DNA from: Pseudomonas sp. SCA2728.1_7
Lineage (GTDB): Bacteria > Pseudomonadota > Gammaproteobacteria > Pseudomonadales > Pseudomonadaceae
DNA: 64,000 nucleotides
Assembly: GCF_018138145.1 (NCBI RefSeq)
Contig: NZ_CP073104.1
Location: 3,038,001-3,102,000, forward strand
Direction of reading: 5' to 3'
The notes under the pieces are model-generated. The model was not told the origin of the DNA, did not search any database, and worked only from the letters and a program-made list of their open reading frames with translations. Positions 46,584 through 56,490 of this stretch are shown here, one piece after another (the stretch's first letter is position 1; the number at the start of each line of letters is the position of its first letter). Both the position numbers and the translations under genes were made by a program.

Positions 46584-46647
46584 GCAAAAGATCGCAGCCC
46601 CGACAATCCCGTGTAGGAGCTGCCGAAGGCTGCGATCTTTTGATCTT
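46584..46647. repeat. REP pair
   Basis: AAAAGATCGCAGCC and the inverse GGCTGCGATCTTTT, with GTAGGAGCTGCCGAAGGCTG inside. Same family as the element at 15641. Confidence 0.8.
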
Positions 46648-46653
46648 GCTGTT

Positions 46654-47136
46654 TCAGCTCAGCGCTTTTTCAATCGCATGAACAATGGTCGGATCATCCG
46701 GTGCCGTGCGCGGAGAGAACCTTGCCAGCACCCGGCCGTCCTTGCCGAGCAGAAACTTCTCGAAATTCCAGGTGATGTCACCGGGAAACTCCGCGCCCTC
46801 GCCCGCCAGCAGACGGTAGAGCTGATGCCGCTCGTGACCGTTGACCTCAAGCTTGCTCGACAACGGAAACGTCACGCCATAGTTGAGGCTACAGAAATCC
46901 TGAATTTCCTTTTCGCTGCCAGGTTCCTGACCGGCAAACTGGTTGCACGGCAGGCCCAGCACACTGAAGCCTTTGCCTTTGAACTGCTGATAGAGGTTTT
47001 CCAGCGCCGCGTACTGTGGGGTCAAGCCGCATTTGGAGGCGACGTTGACCACCAGCACGACTTGGCCCTTGAACGGCGCCAGCGGTAGCTCCTGACCATC
47101 CAGGGCTGTCAACTTAAGGTCGTGAAAAGCACTCAT
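46654..47136 (-). CDS. Glutathione peroxidase-family thiol peroxidase
   Basis: A 160-residue peroxidase. The catalytic Cys lies in NVASKCGLTPQY, Gln in GLPCNQFAGQEPG, and Trp/Asn in ITWNFEKFLLGKDG. A second Cys (LPCNQF) is in the position used by thioredoxin-dependent members. The start at 47136 (MSAFHDLKLTALDGQ) is the natural domain start. Confidence 0.92.
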   Translation of the reverse strand: MSAFHDLKLTALDGQELPLAPFKGQVVLVVNVASKCGLTPQYAALENLYQQFKGKGFSVLGLPCNQFAGQEPGSEKEIQDFCSLNYGVTFPLSSKLEVNGHERHQLYRLLAGEGAEFPGDITWNFEKFLLGKDGRVLARFSPRTAPDDPTIVHAIEKALS

Positions 47137-47208
47137 GACGAACTCCAAGATTCCCGTGTTCTACTCGAAACAGCCACTTGGCGAGGTCACCAAGGACAGC
47201 CGCGGACT

Positions 47209-47230
47209 AAAAAGGCGCCCGCAGGCGCCT
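47209..47230 (-). terminator. Terminator after slyD
   Basis: AGGCGCC and GGCGCCT form a compact stem. On the minus strand it is followed by five T residues, about 30 nt past the slyD stop. Confidence 0.8.
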
Positions 47231-47259
47231 CTCCAGTACTCGAAGCTTAGCGCAGAAAA

Positions 47260-47745
47260 TCAGTGGTGATGGCCACCTTCGCCATGGACGTGACCATGAG
47301 CGATTTCTTCCTGGCTGGCGTCACGGATGTCAACGATCTTCACTTTGAAGTTCAGGCGCTGACCGGCCAGTGGGTGGTTGCCGTCGACAGTCACGTCGTC
47401 GCCGTCGAGGTCACGGATGGTGACGATTTGCATCTGGCCGTCCGGCGCCGAAGCGTGGAACTGCATGCCGACTTCCAGCTCGTCAACGCCTTCGAACATG
47501 CTGCGGCTCAGGGTGCTGACCAGCTCAGCGGCGTATTCGCCGTAAGCGTCTTCCGGTTCAACGGAAACTTCCAGCTCGTCACCAACAGCTTTGCCTTCCA
47601 GAGCTTTTTCCAGGCCCGGGATGATGTTGCCTGCGCCTTGCAGGTAGACCAGCGGAGCGCCGCCGGCGGAGCTGTCGATGACCTCACCAGCGTCGTTGGT
47701 CAGGGTATAGTCGATGGAGACAGCCTTATTGGCGGCGATCAGCAT
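47260..47745 (-). CDS. slyD: FKBP-type peptidyl-prolyl isomerase SlyD
   Basis: A 161-residue isomerase and metallochaperone. The FKBP core contains VSIDYTLTNDAGEVIDSS and LVYLQGAGNIIPGLEKALEG; the inserted flap is VEPEDAYGEYAAEL; the tail is His-rich (HGHVHGEGGHHH), as in nickel-binding SlyD. The tail is shorter than in E. coli. The start at 47745 (MLIAANKAV) is the family start. Confidence 0.92.
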   Translation of the reverse strand: MLIAANKAVSIDYTLTNDAGEVIDSSAGGAPLVYLQGAGNIIPGLEKALEGKAVGDELEVSVEPEDAYGEYAAELVSTLSRSMFEGVDELEVGMQFHASAPDGQMQIVTIRDLDGDDVTVDGNHPLAGQRLNFKVKIVDIRDASQEEIAHGHVHGEGGHHH

Positions 47746-48040
47746 GGGGCGAGACCTTTTGCAGAAGAATATAGAAAGGCCAAGTTTAGCGAAGCAAACG
47801 CGCGAAAGCGAACACAACCCGGACAAACGGGTTTCGACGATCGCAGGCTTCCATCAGGACGAAGAGGGTCATTGGGTAGCCGAGCTTTCCTGTGGCCACA
47901 CCCAGCACCTGCGCCATCAGCCGCCGTGGCAATCACGTGCCTGGGTGCTCGACCCGGCGCAACGTATTGAAAAAATAGGCCAACCCTTTGCCTGCGGTTG
48001 GTGCGCACAAGGCTCGGTTAGCGCTAACCTTGGCGACTGA
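47744..48040 (+). CDS. DUF3565 protein
   Basis: A small protein with the DUF3565 signature RVSTIAGFHQDEEGHWVAEL, then SCGHTQHLRHQPPW and a C-terminal CGWCAQGS. The C-x-H...C-x-x-C set may bind zinc. The start is uncertain: ATG at 47744 would overlap the divergent slyD start by 2 nt, and ATG at 47714 is also open. Confidence 0.7.
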   Translation: MGRDLLQKNIERPSLAKQTRESEHNPDKRVSTIAGFHQDEEGHWVAELSCGHTQHLRHQPPWQSRAWVLDPAQRIEKIGQPFACGWCAQGSVSANLGD

Positions 48041-48100
48041 ATTTCGGTAGGTCGTCAGCCATAAGCGACCGCCATTGCCATGCACCCTTAGAGAATTCGC

Positions 48101-50200
48101 ATGCAAACTTTTTTTATCGCCCCCACCGATTTTGGCGTGGGTCTGACCTCCATCAGCCTCGGGCTGGTGCGCACGCTTGAGCGAGCGGGCCTGAAAGTCG
48201 GTTTCTTCAAACCGATTGCCCAGCCGCACCCGGGCGACACCGGCCCTGAGCGTTCCACCGAACTGGTGGCGCGCACCCACGGCCTGAAACCGCCGCAACC
48301 GCTCGGCCTGGCCCACGTCGAGCGGATGCTCGGCGATGGTCAGCTCGATGAGCTGCTCGAAGAAATCATCACCCTTTATCAACAGGCGGCCGTCGGCAAA
48401 GACGTGCTGGTCGTCGAAGGCATGGTGCCGACCCGCAGCGCCAGCTATGCCGCGCGGGTCAACCTGCACTTGGCCAAAAGCCTCGATGCCGAGGTGATTC
48501 TAGTTTCGGCGCCGGAAAACGAAGTGCTCGCCGAGCTCTCCGGCCGGGTCGAATTGCAGGCGCAATTGTTCGGCGGCCCGAAAGACCCGAAAGTCCTCGG
48601 CGTGATCCTCAACAAGGTCAAAACCGACGAGAGTATGGACGCCTTCGCCACGCGTCTGAAAGAGCATTCGCCGTTGCTGCGCAGCGGTGATTTCCGCCTG
48701 CTCGGCTGCATTCCCTATCAGCCGGAACTCAACGCGCCACGTACCCGCGACGTCGCCGACCTGATGGGCGCGCAAGTGCTCAACGCCGGCGACTACGAAA
48801 CCCGGCGCATGACCAAAATCATCATTTGCGCACGGACCATGCGCAACACCGTCGAGCTGCTCAAGCCCGGTGTACTCGTGGTGACGCCGGGCGATCGCGA
48901 CGACATCATCCTCGCCGTCAGCCTCGCGGCGATCAACGGCGTGCCACTGGCCGGCCTGCTGCTGACCAGCGACACCCTGCCCGATCCGCGCATCATGGAT
49001 TTGTGCCGTGGCGCCTTGCAGGCTGGTTTGCCGGTGTTGTCGGTGAGCACCGGTTCCTACGACACCGCCAACCTGCTCAACGGTTTGAACAAGGAAATTC
49101 CGATCGACGACCGCGAACGTGCGGAAATCATCACCGACTTCGTCGCTAGTCACCTCGACGCCAAGTGGCTGCACCAGCGCTGTGGTACGCCTCGGGAAAT
49201 GCGCCTGTCGCCGGCAGTATTCCGCTATCAGTTGATTCAGCGCGCGCAAGCGGCGAACAAACGCATCGTCCTGCCCGAAGGCAGCGAGCCGTTCACTGTG
49301 CAAGCGGCGGCGATCTGTCAGGAACGCGGGATCGCCCGTTGCGTGTTGCTGGCCAAACCGGAAGACGTCGAAGCCGTCGCTCGCGCTCAAGGCATTGTGT
49401 TGCCGCCGGGGCTGGAGATTCTCGATCCGGATCTGATCCGCGAGCGCTACGTCGAGCCAATGGTGGCCCTGCGCAAAACTAAAAGCCTCAATGCACCGAT
49501 GGCCGAGCAGCAGCTGGAAGACACCGTGGTGATCGGCACCATGATGCTGGCGCTGGATGAAGTCGACGGTTTGGTTTCCGGCGTGATCAACACCACCGCC
49601 AACACCATCCGCCCGGCCTTGCAGCTGATCAAGACCGCGCCGGGCTGCACGCTGGTGTCGTCGGTGTTCTTCATGCTGTTCCCGGAAGAAGTGCTGGTGT
49701 ACGGCGACTGCGTGATGAACCCGCACCCGAGCGCCACCGAGCTGGCGGAAATTGCTTTGCAAAGCGCCGACTCGGCAGCGGCGTTCGGTATCACTCCGCG
49801 CGTAGCGATGATCAGTTATTCCAGCGGCGAATCAGCCACCGGCGAAGAAGTCGAGAAAGTCCGCGAGGCCACCCTCCTCGCCCACGAACAACAGCACTCA
49901 CTGCTGATCGACGGCCCGCTGCAATACGACGCCGCGGCCAACGCCGAAGTCGCCCGGCAACTGGCACCGAACAGTCAGGTGGCCGGTCGCGCCACGGTGT
50001 TTGTGTTCCCCGATCTGAACACCGGCAACACCACTCATAAAGCGGTGCAACGCAGTGCCGATTGCGTCAGCCTCGGGCCGATGCTGCAAGGCCTGCGCAA
50101 ACCGGTGAACGACTTGCCGCGCGGCGCGCAAGTCGATGACATCGTCTACACCATCGCCCTCACCGCGATTCAAGCCGCCAACCGACCTATGGATGTGTAA
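48101..50200 (+). CDS. pta: Phosphate acetyltransferase
   Basis: A 699-residue long-form Pta that interconverts acetyl-CoA and acetyl phosphate. The N-terminal BioD-like domain begins MQTFFIAPTDFGVGLTSISL; a DRTGG domain follows in the middle (VVTPGDRDDIILAV). The catalytic PTA domain (about 375-699) has IVLPEGSEPFTVQAAAICQE, SGVINTTANTIRPALQLIKT and TVFVFPDLNTGNTTHKAVQR. The next gene starts directly after its stop. Confidence 0.96.
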   Translation: MQTFFIAPTDFGVGLTSISLGLVRTLERAGLKVGFFKPIAQPHPGDTGPERSTELVARTHGLKPPQPLGLAHVERMLGDGQLDELLEEIITLYQQAAVGKDVLVVEGMVPTRSASYAARVNLHLAKSLDAEVILVSAPENEVLAELSGRVELQAQLFGGPKDPKVLGVILNKVKTDESMDAFATRLKEHSPLLRSGDFRLLGCIPYQPELNAPRTRDVADLMGAQVLNAGDYETRRMTKIIICARTMRNTVELLKPGVLVVTPGDRDDIILAVSLAAINGVPLAGLLLTSDTLPDPRIMDLCRGALQAGLPVLSVSTGSYDTANLLNGLNKEIPIDDRERAEIITDFVASHLDAKWLHQRCGTPREMRLSPAVFRYQLIQRAQAANKRIVLPEGSEPFTVQAAAICQERGIARCVLLAKPEDVEAVARAQGIVLPPGLEILDPDLIRERYVEPMVALRKTKSLNAPMAEQQLEDTVVIGTMMLALDEVDGLVSGVINTTANTIRPALQLIKTAPGCTLVSSVFFMLFPEEVLVYGDCVMNPHPSATELAEIALQSADSAAAFGITPRVAMISYSSGESATGEEVEKVREATLLAHEQQHSLLIDGPLQYDAAANAEVARQLAPNSQVAGRATVFVFPDLNTGNTTHKAVQRSADCVSLGPMLQGLRKPVNDLPRGAQVDDIVYTIALTAIQAANRPMDV

Positions 50201-51106
50201 ATGCTGGATTTTCTACCTGCACCGCTGCGCGGCGTGATCGCCTCGCTGCTGTTGGCACTCAATACGATTCTGCTGTGCTCGTTTCTGTTCTGCGTGGCGC
50301 TGATCAAAGTGTTGCCGTTCGACCTCGCCCGACGCGCCTCGCTCTGGCTGATGAGCCACACCCACGAAGCGTGGATCAGCAACAACAAGGGCTGGATGAA
50401 TCTGGTGCGGCGCACGCGCTGGCACATCAGCGGTCTGCAAGGCCTCGACTATCAGCACTCGTATCTGATCACCAGCAACCACCAGAGCTGGGTCGATATT
50501 CTGGTCCTGCAATACGTGCTCAACCGTCGAATTCAGCCGCTGAAATTCTTCCTCAAGCAGGAGCTGATCTGGGTGCCGGTAATCGGTCTGGCGTGGTGGG
50601 CGTTGGGCTTTCCGTTCATGAAGCGCTACTCCAAGGCGTACCTGGCCAAACACCCGGAGAAGAAAGGCAAAGACCTTGAAACCACGCGCAAGACGTGTGC
50701 GAAGTTTCGTAATAACCCGGTGGGGATTTTCAACTTCGTCGAAGGCACGCGCTTCACCGAAGGCAAACATGCGCAGCAGCAGTCACCGTTCAAATACCTG
50801 CTCAAGCCCAAGGCTGGCGGGATTGCCTTTGTGCTGGATGCAATGGGCGAACAGCTTGAGTCGATCGTCAACGTGACCATCCACTATCCGGCCGGGCGTC
50901 CGGGGTTCTGGGATTTGCTCTGCGGCAATGTGCGCGATGTGGTGGTGCACTTTGCAGAGCTGAAGATTCCCCAGCAGTTCATCGGCAAGAATTACGATCA
51001 GGACGGCGAGTATCGATTGCAGTTTCAGGGCTGGATCAACCAGCTGTGGCTGGACAAGGATGCGTTGCTGGAACAGATGCACCGCGAATACCCAGCCAAA
51101 CACTGA
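50201..51106 (+). CDS. 1-acyl-glycerol-3-phosphate acyltransferase-family protein (YihG-like)
   Basis: A 301-residue membrane acyltransferase. An N-terminal hydrophobic segment (IASLLLALNTILLCSFLFCV) precedes the H-x4-D motif (SNHQSWVDILVLQ), the FLKQELIWVPVIGLAWWALG helix, and the substrate motif FVEGTRFT. The length and C-terminal part fit the YihG subgroup, not the essential PlsC. Its ATG follows the pta stop with no gap. Confidence 0.88.
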   Translation: MLDFLPAPLRGVIASLLLALNTILLCSFLFCVALIKVLPFDLARRASLWLMSHTHEAWISNNKGWMNLVRRTRWHISGLQGLDYQHSYLITSNHQSWVDILVLQYVLNRRIQPLKFFLKQELIWVPVIGLAWWALGFPFMKRYSKAYLAKHPEKKGKDLETTRKTCAKFRNNPVGIFNFVEGTRFTEGKHAQQQSPFKYLLKPKAGGIAFVLDAMGEQLESIVNVTIHYPAGRPGFWDLLCGNVRDVVVHFAELKIPQQFIGKNYDQDGEYRLQFQGWINQLWLDKDALLEQMHREYPAKH

Positions 51107-51110
51107 TCCC

Positions 51111-51202
51111 TTGTAGGAGTGAGCCTGCTCGCGATAGCGGTGGATCAGCTTGCAAAGATGTTGAATGAGATAACGCTTTCGCGAGCAGGCTCGCTCCCAC
51201 AG
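51111..51202. repeat. REPIN
   Basis: TGTAGGAGTGAGCCTGCTCG at the left and CGAGCAGGCTCGCTCCCACA at the right, inverted, with a spacer of about 45 bp. Confidence 0.85.
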
Positions 51203-51224
51203 TTTTGATCGCCGTATGCCCGAA

Positions 51225-51265
51225 TAAAAAAGCCCGCCGGTGATTGCTCATCGGCGGGCTTTTTC
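51225..51265. terminator. Bidirectional terminator between acyltransferase and cysNC
   Basis: AAAAAAGCCCGCCGGTG pairs with the inverse arm CATCGGCGGGCTTTTT around a short loop. It lies between convergent genes. Confidence 0.88.
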
Positions 51266-51304
51266 TTGCAGCTTGAAACTCGAAGCTTGTCGCTGCTTCA
51301 GGGC

Positions 51305-53203
51305 TTAGATCGCGCCACGCTGACGCAGCAGATCCAGCACTTGCTTGACGCTGTCTTCCAGACTCAGCGTCTGCGTGTCGATCACCAGATCGGCATTCAG
51401 CGGCACGTCGTACGGGAAGGATTCGCCCGGGATGTTGTCGCCAGCGGCGGCATACAGACCTTGCGGATCACGCTCGGCGCAGACAGCCGGCGAGGCCTGC
51501 ACGTAGACCGTCAGCAGACGATCCTTGCCGATCAGCTCCCTGGCTTGCTCGCGCCCCTCAGCACTCGGTGCAACGAACGCAGCCAGGGTCAGCAGACCGG
51601 CTTCGTTGAACTGACGCGCCACGTGTGCGGCACGGCGCCAGTTCTCGGTACGCCCGGCGCGATCCTGTGGCAGACCTTTGTTGAGGTCGTGACGCAGGTT
51701 CTGGCCATCCAGTACAAACACCGCACGGCCCAGGTCGAACAGCTTGCGCTCGACCGCGTAGGCCAGCGTGCTTTTGCCGGCGCCCGACAGGCCGCTGAAC
51801 AGCACAGTGGCCGGTTGCTGACCGAAACGCTGAGCGCGCTCTTCAGTGGCCACGTGCGCCAGTTTGCCGTGGTGCGTGGCAGTGCCATGGGTCACTGGCT
51901 GCGCGACGATCATGCCGGCGCCAACAGTGCCGTTGGTCAAACGGTCGATGATGATGAACGCGCCGGTGGTGCGGTTGCTTTCGTAACCGTCGAGGGCGAT
52001 CGGCGCGTCGAGCGCGATCTTTACCTTGCCGATTTCGTTGAGCTGCAACGCGCTCGCCGGGCCTTCTTCAAGGGTGTTGACGTCGACCTTGTTAACGATG
52101 CTGGCAATCGAGCCCGGCACGTAACTGGTGGCGCGTTTGATGTCGTATTTCTTGCCCGGCAGCATCGGCTCTTCAGCCATCCACACCAGCATCGCTTCAA
52201 AGCTGTCGGTGACCGGCGGCACGTTGTCGGCATGCACCAACAGGTCGCCACGGGAGATGTCGATTTCGTCTTCCATGGTCAGCGTTACGGCCTGACCTGG
52301 ACCGGCGTGTTCCAGTTCACCTTCGAAAGTGACGATGGATTTCACCCGGCTGCTTTTGCCCGACGGCAGCACCACGACTTCGTCACCCTTGTGCACGATG
52401 CCGCTGGCCAGCGTGCCGGCGAAACCACGGAAGTTCAGGTTCGGACGGTTGACGTACTGCACCGGGAAACGCAGATCGGTGAAGTTGCGATCGCCCGCGA
52501 CTTCCACGGTCTCGAGGATTTCCATCAGCGACTGGCCTTTGTACCAAGGCGAGCGCTCGGATTTGTTCACCACGTTGTCGCCCTTGAGGGCAGACATCGG
52601 CACGAAGTGCATGCTGGTCGGCTTCATCTTCAAGCCTTCGGCGAACTTCAAATAGTCAGCCTTGATCGACTCGAACACGCCTTCATCGAAGCCCTTCAAG
52701 TCCATCTTGTTGATGGCGACAACGATGTGCTTGATGCCCAGCAGGGAGGCGATAAAGCTGTGGCGACGGGTCTGGGTCTGCACGCCGTAACGCGCGTCGA
52801 CCAGAATGATCGCCAGGTCACAGGTGGAGGCACCGGTGGCCATGTTGCGGGTGTACTGCTCATGGCCGGGAGTGTCGGCGATGATGAATTTGCGCTTGGC
52901 GGTGGAGAAATAGCGGTAAGCAACATCAATGGTGATGCCCTGCTCCCGCTCGGCCTGCAGGCCGTCGACCAGCAACGCCAGGTCGATGTCGTCACCGGTG
53001 GTGCCGACTTTCTTCGAGTCGCGAGTGATCGCTTCGAGGTGATCTTCGTAGATCATTTTCGAGTCGTGCAGCAGGCGCCCGATCAGGGTGCTCTTGCCGT
53101 CATCGACGTTACCGCAAGTCAAAAAGCGCAGCAGCTCTTTACGTTCGTGCTGGCCCAGGTAGGCGAGGATGTCCTCGCTGATCAAATCAGATACGTGCGA
53201 CAT
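51305..53203 (-). CDS. cysNC: Sulfate adenylyltransferase large subunit fused to APS kinase
   Basis: A 632-residue bifunctional enzyme of sulfate activation. The CysN GTPase part has [15 protein letters not shown] (G1), [29 protein letters not shown] and INKMDL. The C-terminal APS kinase (about 440-632) has its own P-loop [20 protein letters not shown] and [18 protein letters not shown]. It begins 9 nt after cysD. Together they make PAPS from sulfate and ATP, linking to cysZ-type uptake. Confidence 0.96.
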   Translation of the reverse strand: MSHVSDLISEDILAYLGQHERKELLRFLTCGNVDDGKSTLIGRLLHDSKMIYEDHLEAITRDSKKVGTTGDDIDLALLVDGLQAEREQGITIDVAYRYFSTAKRKFIIADTPGHEQYTRNMATGASTCDLAIILVDARYGVQTQTRRHSFIASLLGIKHIVVAINKMDLKGFDEGVFESIKADYLKFAEGLKMKPTSMHFVPMSALKGDNVVNKSERSPWYKGQSLMEILETVEVAGDRNFTDLRFPVQYVNRPNLNFRGFAGTLASGIVHKGDEVVVLPSGKSSRVKSIVTFEGELEHAGPGQAVTLTMEDEIDISRGDLLVHADNVPPVTDSFEAMLVWMAEEPMLPGKKYDIKRATSYVPGSIASIVNKVDVNTLEEGPASALQLNEIGKVKIALDAPIALDGYESNRTTGAFIIIDRLTNGTVGAGMIVAQPVTHGTATHHGKLAHVATEERAQRFGQQPATVLFSGLSGAGKSTLAYAVERKLFDLGRAVFVLDGQNLRHDLNKGLPQDRAGRTENWRRAAHVARQFNEAGLLTLAAFVAPSAEGREQARELIGKDRLLTVYVQASPAVCAERDPQGLYAAAGDNIPGESFPYDVPLNADLVIDTQTLSLEDSVKQVLDLLRQRGAI

Positions 53204-53212
53204 GACAGCCCC

Positions 53213-54130
53213 TTAGAAATAGCCTTGACGTTTTTTATCTTCCATCGAGCCGGCGCCATCGTGGTCGATGACTCGGCCCTGGCGCTCGGAAGTTCGCGTC
53301 AGGAGCATTTCTTGAATGATGTCCGTCAGGCTTTCGGCCTCGGACTCCACGGCACCCGTCAACGGGTAGCAGCCAAGGGTGCGGAAACGCACTTTCTTTT
53401 TGACGATGCGCGCTTTGTCTTCGTCGGACAGGTGCTCGAGGATGCGCTCGTCGTCGATCATGATCAGCGTGCCGTTCTTCTCGATCACTTCGCGTTCGGC
53501 GGCGAAGTACAACGGCACAATCGGGATGCCTTCGAGGTAGATGTACTGCCAGATGTCCAGCTCGGTCCAGTTCGACAGAGGGAATACACGAATGGATTCG
53601 CCCTTGTTGACCTTGCCGTTGTAGACGTTCCACAGCTCTGGACGCTGGTTTTTCGGGTCCCAACGGTGCTTGCTGTCGCGGAACGAGTACACGCGCTCTT
53701 TGGCACGGGATTTCTCTTCATCGCGACGAGCGCCGCCGAACGCTGCGTCGAAACCATGCTTGTCGAGTGCCTGTTTCAGGCCCTCGGTCTTCATGATGTC
53801 GGTGTGCTTGGCGCTGCCGTGAGTGAACGGGTTGATGTTCTGCGCCACGCCGTCCGGGTTGATGTGAGTGATGAGGTCCAGGCCCAGCTCTTCGACCATC
53901 TTGTCGCGGAACTTGTACATCTCCTGGAATTTCCAGCGGGTGTCGACGTGCATCACCGGAAACGGCAGTTTGCCCGGGAAGAACGCCTTGCGTGCCAGGT
54001 GCAGCATCACGGCGGAGTCTTTACCGATGGAGTACAGCATAACCGGGTTATCGAACTCGGCGGCCACCTCGCGGATGATGTGGATGCTTTCCGCCTCCAG
54101 CTGTTTCAGATGCGTCAGTTTGTCGACCAT
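53213..54130 (-). CDS. cysD: Sulfate adenylyltransferase small subunit
   Basis: A 305-residue PP-loop enzyme that forms APS. The signature [17 protein letters not shown] is present, along with [40 protein letters not shown] and [11 protein letters not shown]. It leads the cysD-cysNC operon. Confidence 0.96.
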   Translation of the reverse strand: MVDKLTHLKQLEAESIHIIREVAAEFDNPVMLYSIGKDSAVMLHLARKAFFPGKLPFPVMHVDTRWKFQEMYKFRDKMVEELGLDLITHINPDGVAQNINPFTHGSAKHTDIMKTEGLKQALDKHGFDAAFGGARRDEEKSRAKERVYSFRDSKHRWDPKNQRPELWNVYNGKVNKGESIRVFPLSNWTELDIWQYIYLEGIPIVPLYFAAEREVIEKNGTLIMIDDERILEHLSDEDKARIVKKKVRFRTLGCYPLTGAVESEAESLTDIIQEMLLTRTSERQGRVIDHDGAGSMEDKKRQGYF

Positions 54131-54267
54131 GGCTACTCACGAAAACTTTCTTATGAACGGCCAGCGGGCCGTGTTCGAGCGGGAAATCCTAGCACAGCGG
54201 CCTCTTCTAATCAGGACGCCAACTAGATCGAAAGGGTATATGAATATGCCCACTCGTTTGGGCGATG

Positions 54268-54365
54268 CCCCCTGTAGGAGTGAGCCTGCTCGCGATAGCG
54301 TTGTCACATTCGACATAGCGGTGACTGACACTCCGCTATCGCGAGCAGGCTCACTCCTACAGGGG
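54268..54365. repeat. REPIN
   Basis: CCTGTAGGAGTGAGCCTGCT and its inverse AGCAGGCTCACTCCTACAGG flank a spacer containing a second small inverted match around GCGATAGCG / CGCTATCGC. Confidence 0.88.
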
Positions 54366-54379
54366 ATTTGCGGTGGTTT

Positions 54380-55138
54380 TCAGATCGGGTTGGGGCAGTC
54401 GATGAAGATGTGCTCGACGGCAAAGCGTTTCGCCAGGTAGTCGCCCAGTGCCTGTACGCCATAGCGCTCGGTGGCGTGATGGCCGGCGGCGATGAAGCTG
54501 ATGTCGTTTTCGCGGGCGCTGTGGAAGGTCTGCTCGGACGCTTCACCGCTGAGATAAAGATCGACGCCCGCCGCGACGGCCTGATCGATATAGCCCTGAC
54601 CGCCGCCGGTGCACCAGCCGACCCGACGAATCATCGGATTGCCTTCAATCAGCAACGGTTCGCGGCCCATCACTTCTTGCACCTTGCGGGCGAAATCGCG
54701 GGCGGTCAGCGGTTCTTTCAAAGACCCGACCAGACCGACAATTTTCAGATTGTCCGGGTCCAGCGGGCCTTCCACAGTGATGTCCAATTGGCGAGCAAGC
54801 TGCACGTTATTACCGACATCCGGGTGCAGATCCAGCGGCAAGTGATAGGCCAGCAAGCTGATGTCATGCTTGAGCAAGGTCTTCAGTCGACGCTGCTTCA
54901 TGCCGGTAACGCACGGGTTCTCGCCCTTCCAGAAGTAACCGTGATGCACCAGCACCAGATCGGCCCCGGCCTCGACGGCAGCGTCCAGCAACGCTTGGCT
55001 GGCCGTGACGCCGCTGACGATGCGCATCACCTGCGGACGGCCCTCGACCTGCAAACCGTTGGGGCAATAATCGGCAATTTTCGCACTGCCAAGGTAACGG
55101 TCGGCTTCTTCGACGAGGGTGCTGAGGGCAACGGCCAT
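54380..55138 (-). CDS. NIF3-family dinuclear metal protein (YbgI-like)
   Basis: A 252-residue NIF3/YbgI protein. Metal-binding residues are in LVLVHHGYFWKGE, YHLPLDLHPDVGNN and the C-terminal GHHATERYGVQALGDYLA. The family forms toroidal hexamers; E. coli YbgI has been linked to GTP cyclohydrolase-like activity and DNA repair, but the role here is unproven. Divergent from algW. Confidence 0.88.
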   Translation of the reverse strand: MAVALSTLVEEADRYLGSAKIADYCPNGLQVEGRPQVMRIVSGVTASQALLDAAVEAGADLVLVHHGYFWKGENPCVTGMKQRRLKTLLKHDISLLAYHLPLDLHPDVGNNVQLARQLDITVEGPLDPDNLKIVGLVGSLKEPLTARDFARKVQEVMGREPLLIEGNPMIRRVGWCTGGGQGYIDQAVAAGVDLYLSGEASEQTFHSARENDISFIAAGHHATERYGVQALGDYLAKRFAVEHIFIDCPNPI

Positions 55139-55241
55139 GAAAGACTCCTAAATATCCCGTTCAGAGGCACGCGCGGCCTCGTATAATGCGCGACATTATG
55201 GGCGGTCTGACCCCGCCTGCAACTCTTCCAGGACGTGCTTA

Positions 55242-56399
55242 ATGTTCAAGGCGCTGCGTTTTATGGGCTGGCCGTTGTTGGCCGGCGTGCTTATCGCTCT
55301 GTTGATTATTCAGCGTTACCCGCAGTGGGTCGGGCTGCCGAGCCTCGACGTCAACCTGCAACAGGCCCCGCAAACCACCAGCGTGCAGCAGGGGCCGGTG
55401 TCCTATGCGGACGCGGTGACCATCGCTGCGCCTTCGGTGGTCAATCTGTACACCACCAAAGTTATCAACAAGCCGGCGCATCCGCTGTTTGAAGATCCGC
55501 AGTTCCGCCGTTTCTTCGGCGATAACTCGCCGAAGCAGAAACGCATGGAATCGAGCCTCGGCTCCGGGGTGATCATGAGCCCGGAAGGCTACATCCTCAC
55601 CAACAACCACGTGACCAGCGGTGCCGACCAGATCGTCGTGGCGCTGAAGGATGGCCGCGAAACCCTCGCCCGCGTCATCGGCAGCGATCCGGAAACCGAC
55701 CTTGCAGTGTTGAAGATCGATCTGAAAACCCTGCCGGCGATCACCGTCGGCCGCTCGGACAACATTCGTATCGGCGACGTCGCGCTGGCCATCGGCAACC
55801 CATTCGGCGTTGGCCAGACCGTGACCATGGGCATCATCAGCGCCACCGGGCGTAACCAGTTGGGGCTGAACAACTACGAAGACTTCATCCAGACCGACGC
55901 GGCGATCAACCCGGGCAACTCCGGCGGCGCGCTGGTTGATGCCAACGGCAACCTTACCGGCATCAACACAGCGATCTTCTCCAAGTCCGGCGGCTCGCAA
56001 GGCATTGGCTTTGCGATCCCGGTGAAACTGGCGATGGAGGTGATGAAGTCGATCATTGAGCACGGTCAGGTGATTCGTGGCTGGCTGGGCATTGAAGTGC
56101 AGCCGCTGACACAGGAACTGGCTGAGTCGTTTGGTCTGTCCGGGCGTCCGGGAATTGTCGTTGCGGGGATCTTCCGCGATGGCCCGGCACAGAAGGCAGG
56201 CCTGCAATTGGGCGACGTGATTCTGAGCATCGATGGCGAGCCGGCCGGTGATGGCCGTCGTTCGATGAACCAGGTCGCGCGGATCAAACCGACGGACAAA
56301 GTGACGATTCAGGTGATGCGCAACGGCAAAGAGCTCAAGCTCACCGCAGAAATCGGCCTGCGTCCGCCACCGGCGCCGGTGAAAGAAAAAGAAGAATAA
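55242..56399 (+). CDS. algW: Periplasmic site-1 protease AlgW/DegS
   Basis: A 385-residue serine protease anchored by one N-terminal helix (MGWPLLAGVLIALLIIQRY). The trypsin-like triad is His in LTNNHVTSG, Asp in DPETDLAVL and Ser in NPGNSGGALV. One PDZ domain follows (about 275-370: GWLGIEVQPL, GPAQKAGLQLGDVILSIDGE). In Pseudomonas AlgW cleaves MucA in response to envelope stress, releasing AlgU. The start at 55242 gives a complete anchor. Confidence 0.93.
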   Translation: MFKALRFMGWPLLAGVLIALLIIQRYPQWVGLPSLDVNLQQAPQTTSVQQGPVSYADAVTIAAPSVVNLYTTKVINKPAHPLFEDPQFRRFFGDNSPKQKRMESSLGSGVIMSPEGYILTNNHVTSGADQIVVALKDGRETLARVIGSDPETDLAVLKIDLKTLPAITVGRSDNIRIGDVALAIGNPFGVGQTVTMGIISATGRNQLGLNNYEDFIQTDAAINPGNSGGALVDANGNLTGINTAIFSKSGGSQGIGFAIPVKLAMEVMKSIIEHGQVIRGWLGIEVQPLTQELAESFGLSGRPGIVVAGIFRDGPAQKAGLQLGDVILSIDGEPAGDGRRSMNQVARIKPTDKVTIQVMRNGKELKLTAEIGLRPPPAPVKEKEE

Positions 56400-56445
56400 A
56401 ACTTTTTTCGCGCCAGTCGCGCGAATAAAAGACATTCTCAACAGG

Positions 56446-56490
56446 CATGTTATATTGTTTCAATTCTAAGAATTGGAACAACATAACATG
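56446..56490. promoter_or_regulatory. 45-bp near-perfect palindrome ending at the receptor start codon
   Basis: The left arm (56446-56466, beginning CATGTTATATTG and ending TTCAATTC) and the right arm (56470-56490) are inverted copies with only two mismatches in 21 positions around a TAA centre. The outer segments ATGTTAT/ATAACAT resemble half-sites of Zur-type operators, but the spacing is far larger than a normal Zur box. It covers the leader and the ATG of the TonB receptor gene, so it can act as operator or as an mRNA hairpin hiding the start. Confidence 0.7.

Noticed and set aside
48500..49762. Minus-strand frame of 420 codons inside pta
   Set aside because: Antisense shadow; pta is complete on the plus strand.
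51266..54226. A 986-codon open frame on the plus strand
   Set aside because: It is antisense to cysNC and cysD, whose motifs are unmistakable. High-GC Pseudomonas genes often leave long open antisense frames.
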